A stretch of DNA of 17,791 bases from assembly GCA_934292805.1 (NCBI GenBank), contig CAKQXQ010000044.1:1-17791 (forward strand). Reading direction: 5' to 3'. The position numbers and the translations under genes are program-made. The notes under the pieces were generated by a model. That model saw only the letters and a list, made by a program, of their open reading frames with translations. It ran no database searches and was not told the origin of the DNA. The number at the start of each line of letters is the position of its first letter. Within the stretch, counting starts at the first letter, position 1. The DNA comes from an uncultured Roseburia sp. GTDB taxonomy: Bacteria; Bacillota; Clostridia; Lachnospirales; Lachnospiraceae. Shown piece by piece: positions 16,355 through 17,791 of the stretch.

Positions 16355-16792
16355 TCAAACAAATTCACCCGCAATCGATACCAGTTCATCCATAGTATGT
16401 ACAATCTGATTGGTGTTTAATATACGTATTTCAAACGGAGTCTCTCCAAATTTCATTAAATGACGTAAATTAATCGTTCTGTCTTCTTTTTCTGCAATTT
16501 TTAATAACCATTTTGCACAATTATCTCCGCAAGTTGATGCATTAAAAATCTTGTCTTTTTCGAATTTTACCAAAATCAGTGTTTTTACACCACCGGATAA
16601 ACTTACCGGGGGTATCTTCCCTAAAACCGGGCTGTCGATCACACCATTATCCAAAACAATTGACTGATCCACATCTTTTATCATCGTCTTCACAAAAGGG
16701 TCTGTTATCCAATTGTCTTCATAATCATATTTGAAATATGCTGCCGTATTATAGACTGCTTCCTTCATGTCTCCATAAAATATATTCAGCAT
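16355..16792 (-). CDS. DUF4869-like protein of unknown function
   Basis: A small soluble protein of 145 residues starting MLNIFYGDMKEA. I recognise the general pattern of DUF4869 proteins of gut Clostridia, including SPVLGKIPP (54-62), the Ser/Gly-rich turn SLSGGVKTL (64-72) and STCGDNCAKWL (86-96); the family name is from memory and not checked. It has no signal peptide, membrane helix or known catalytic motif. The two cysteines in CGDNC could bind metal or redox-cycle. The ribosome site GGAAGGG is eight bases before ATG 16792. It lies 37 bases downstream of hemZ without a visible terminator and 15 bases upstream of the ATPase gene, so the ATPase is its likely functional partner. No biochemical role is known to me. 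Confidence 0.7.
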   Translation of the reverse strand: MLNIFYGDMKEAVYNTAAYFKYDYEDNWITDPFVKTMIKDVDQSIVLDNGVIDSPVLGKIPPVSLSGGVKTLILVKFEKDKIFNASTCGDNCAKWLLKIAEKEDRTINLRHLMKFGETPFEIRILNTNQIVHTMDELVSIAGEFV

Positions 16793-16829
16793 ATAAAAAT
16801 CCCTTCCTTTTGATAATTATAAAACCTCT

Positions 16830-17791
16830 CTATTTCGCCTCAAATAACTTCTGTTTTCTCCGTATCATCTCATCGATCTTCTCCATATAGAGCTTCACAT
16901 CCTTGACATTGTCGCACCTGTCGATCCTGCCATCCCCATACACACGCTTTGTGACAGTTCCCGCTCCGCACGCCACGATGGTCTGTTTCTCTTCCATGAT
17001 CAGAATATTATAGATGCCCGCTTTTCCCGGACTCGCATATCCGACATTTTCAAGATTGCCTGCCATACTCTTCTGACGGTACAGATAGTATGGCTCCAAT
17101 CCCATCTCCTTTGCATATTCTGCGGTAAGATCCATGTGTTCTGTTGTGTTGACCATCTTATAATCCTTATAGTCCTCTTTGAACATATTAAGACGTGCAG
17201 CTCTTTTCAGTGCCAGTGAATGTACTGTAAGATTGTCCGGCTTTAACGCCTTTACCTGATCTAACGTATTCTTTACATCCTCAAGGCTTTCTTCCGGGAG
17301 CCCCATAATAAGATCCATATTGATATCATCAAATCCAAGCTCTCTTGCCATCTGAAAGCTTTCGACTGTCTGTGCCACCGTATGTCTTCTTCCGATGATT
17401 TTTAATGTTTCGTCTTTCATCGTCTGAGGATTGATGGAAATTCTCGTGATGCCCCACTTCTTTAATGTCTCTAATTTCTCTCGTGTAATACTGTCCGGTC
17501 TTCCGGCTTCCACTGTAAATTCCAGGCAATCTGACAGATCAAAGCTGCAGCGTATCTTGCGGATCAGGCGGTCAAGCTGGTAAGGTTCTAAAGTTGTCGG
17601 TGTTCCTCCGCCGATATAAATAGAATTCAGATGTTTTTTGCCGAATTTTACTGCCACATAGTCAAGCTCATGTTCCAGGGCATCCAGATAGGAATCCACC
17701 TTTGTGCGCCAGCTTACCAGTGGAAAAGAGGTAAAGGAACAGTAAAGACAGGTCGTCGGGCAAAATGGGATACCGATATAAAGACTGTACC
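16830..17791 (-). CDS. hemZ: HemZ-like radical SAM coproporphyrinogen III dehydrogenase, 5' end cut off
   Basis: The frame stays open to the window edge, so the N-terminus is missing; 319 codons are visible, against about 490 residues for full HemZ. Near the visible start, IPFCPTTCLYCSF carries the radical SAM cluster motif CxxxCxxC. It is followed by IGGGTPTTL, the SAM-binding GGGTP motif of the HemN/HemW/HemZ group, and later INMDLIMGLP. C-terminal AGNLENVGYASPG resembles HemZ more than HemW. Oxygen-independent enzymes of this class decarboxylate coproporphyrinogen III in heme synthesis, but HemZ-like proteins also occur in anaerobes not known to make heme, so the substrate here is uncertain. 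A GTG at 17699 is an internal codon, not the start: the cluster cysteines lie upstream of it. Downstream genes follow after 37 bases. Confidence 0.88.
   Translation of the reverse strand, partial: YSLYIGIPFCPTTCLYCSFTSFPLVSWRTKVDSYLDALEHELDYVAVKFGKKHLNSIYIGGGTPTTLEPYQLDRLIRKIRCSFDLSDCLEFTVEAGRPDSITREKLETLKKWGITRISINPQTMKDETLKIIGRRHTVAQTVESFQMARELGFDDINMDLIMGLPEESLEDVKNTLDQVKALKPDNLTVHSLALKRAARLNMFKEDYKDYKMVNTTEHMDLTAEYAKEMGLEPYYLYRQKSMAGNLENVGYASPGKAGIYNILIMEEKQTIVACGAGTVTKRVYGDGRIDRCDNVKDVKLYMEKIDEMIRRKQKLFEAK

Noticed and set aside
1..17791. CRISPR array, prophage or intact insertion sequence
   Set aside because: No regularly spaced repeats, transposase, integrase or phage genes are seen; the only repeat-rich stretch is 15.1-15.3 kb.

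Overview
The window reads as a chromosomal segment of an anaerobic, moderately low-GC Clostridia bacterium, most likely Lachnospiraceae. Grounds: strong AGGAGG-type ribosome binding sites, T-box and glmS-ribozyme regulation, a MetH without reactivation domain, a long type 2-like IleRS, HemZ, and a small protein resembling DUF4869. Species cannot be named from sequence alone. All supported genes lie on the minus strand, so transcription runs from high to low coordinates.

Layout in transcription order: (1) 17791-16830, hemZ, 5' end cut by the window edge. (2) 16792-15359, an AT-rich two-gene cassette: a DUF4869-like protein and a P-loop ATPase with an unassigned C-terminal half. (3) 15301-15118, a strongly folded non-coding element with nested perfect inverted repeats, origin unknown, directly upstream of (4) a membrane-anchored Xre-type regulator (15095-14190). 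(5) A sigma-A-type promoter overlapping that gene's stop codon, then an isoleucine T-box leader, ileS (13756-10589) and glgP (10589-8121). The last two share a TAATG stop/start, so glycogen phosphorylase appears translationally coupled to IleRS and subject to the T-box. A long hairpin follows glgP. (6) ilvE (7726-6662) with its own consensus promoter and a clean intrinsic terminator. (7) glmS (6175-4355), with a promoter, a roughly 375-nt leader and a recognisable glmS ribozyme. (8) mgtE (4215-2794), with no clear promoter of its own and possibly co-transcribed with glmS. (9) metH (2647-194) with a good promoter. (10) tRNA-Val(TAC), 3' end cut, with a perfect-consensus promoter.

Most of the window is core metabolism: methionine and branched-chain amino acid metabolism, Ile-tRNA charging, amino-sugar synthesis, glycogen breakdown and magnesium transport. 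RNA-level control is prominent: the T-box senses uncharged tRNA-Ile and the ribozyme senses glucosamine-6-phosphate. The part that looks accessory is 15.1-16.8 kb: the DUF4869-like/ATPase pair and the folded element next to a membrane-tethered regulator. That is where an undescribed system would be, although the sequence alone does not show what it does.
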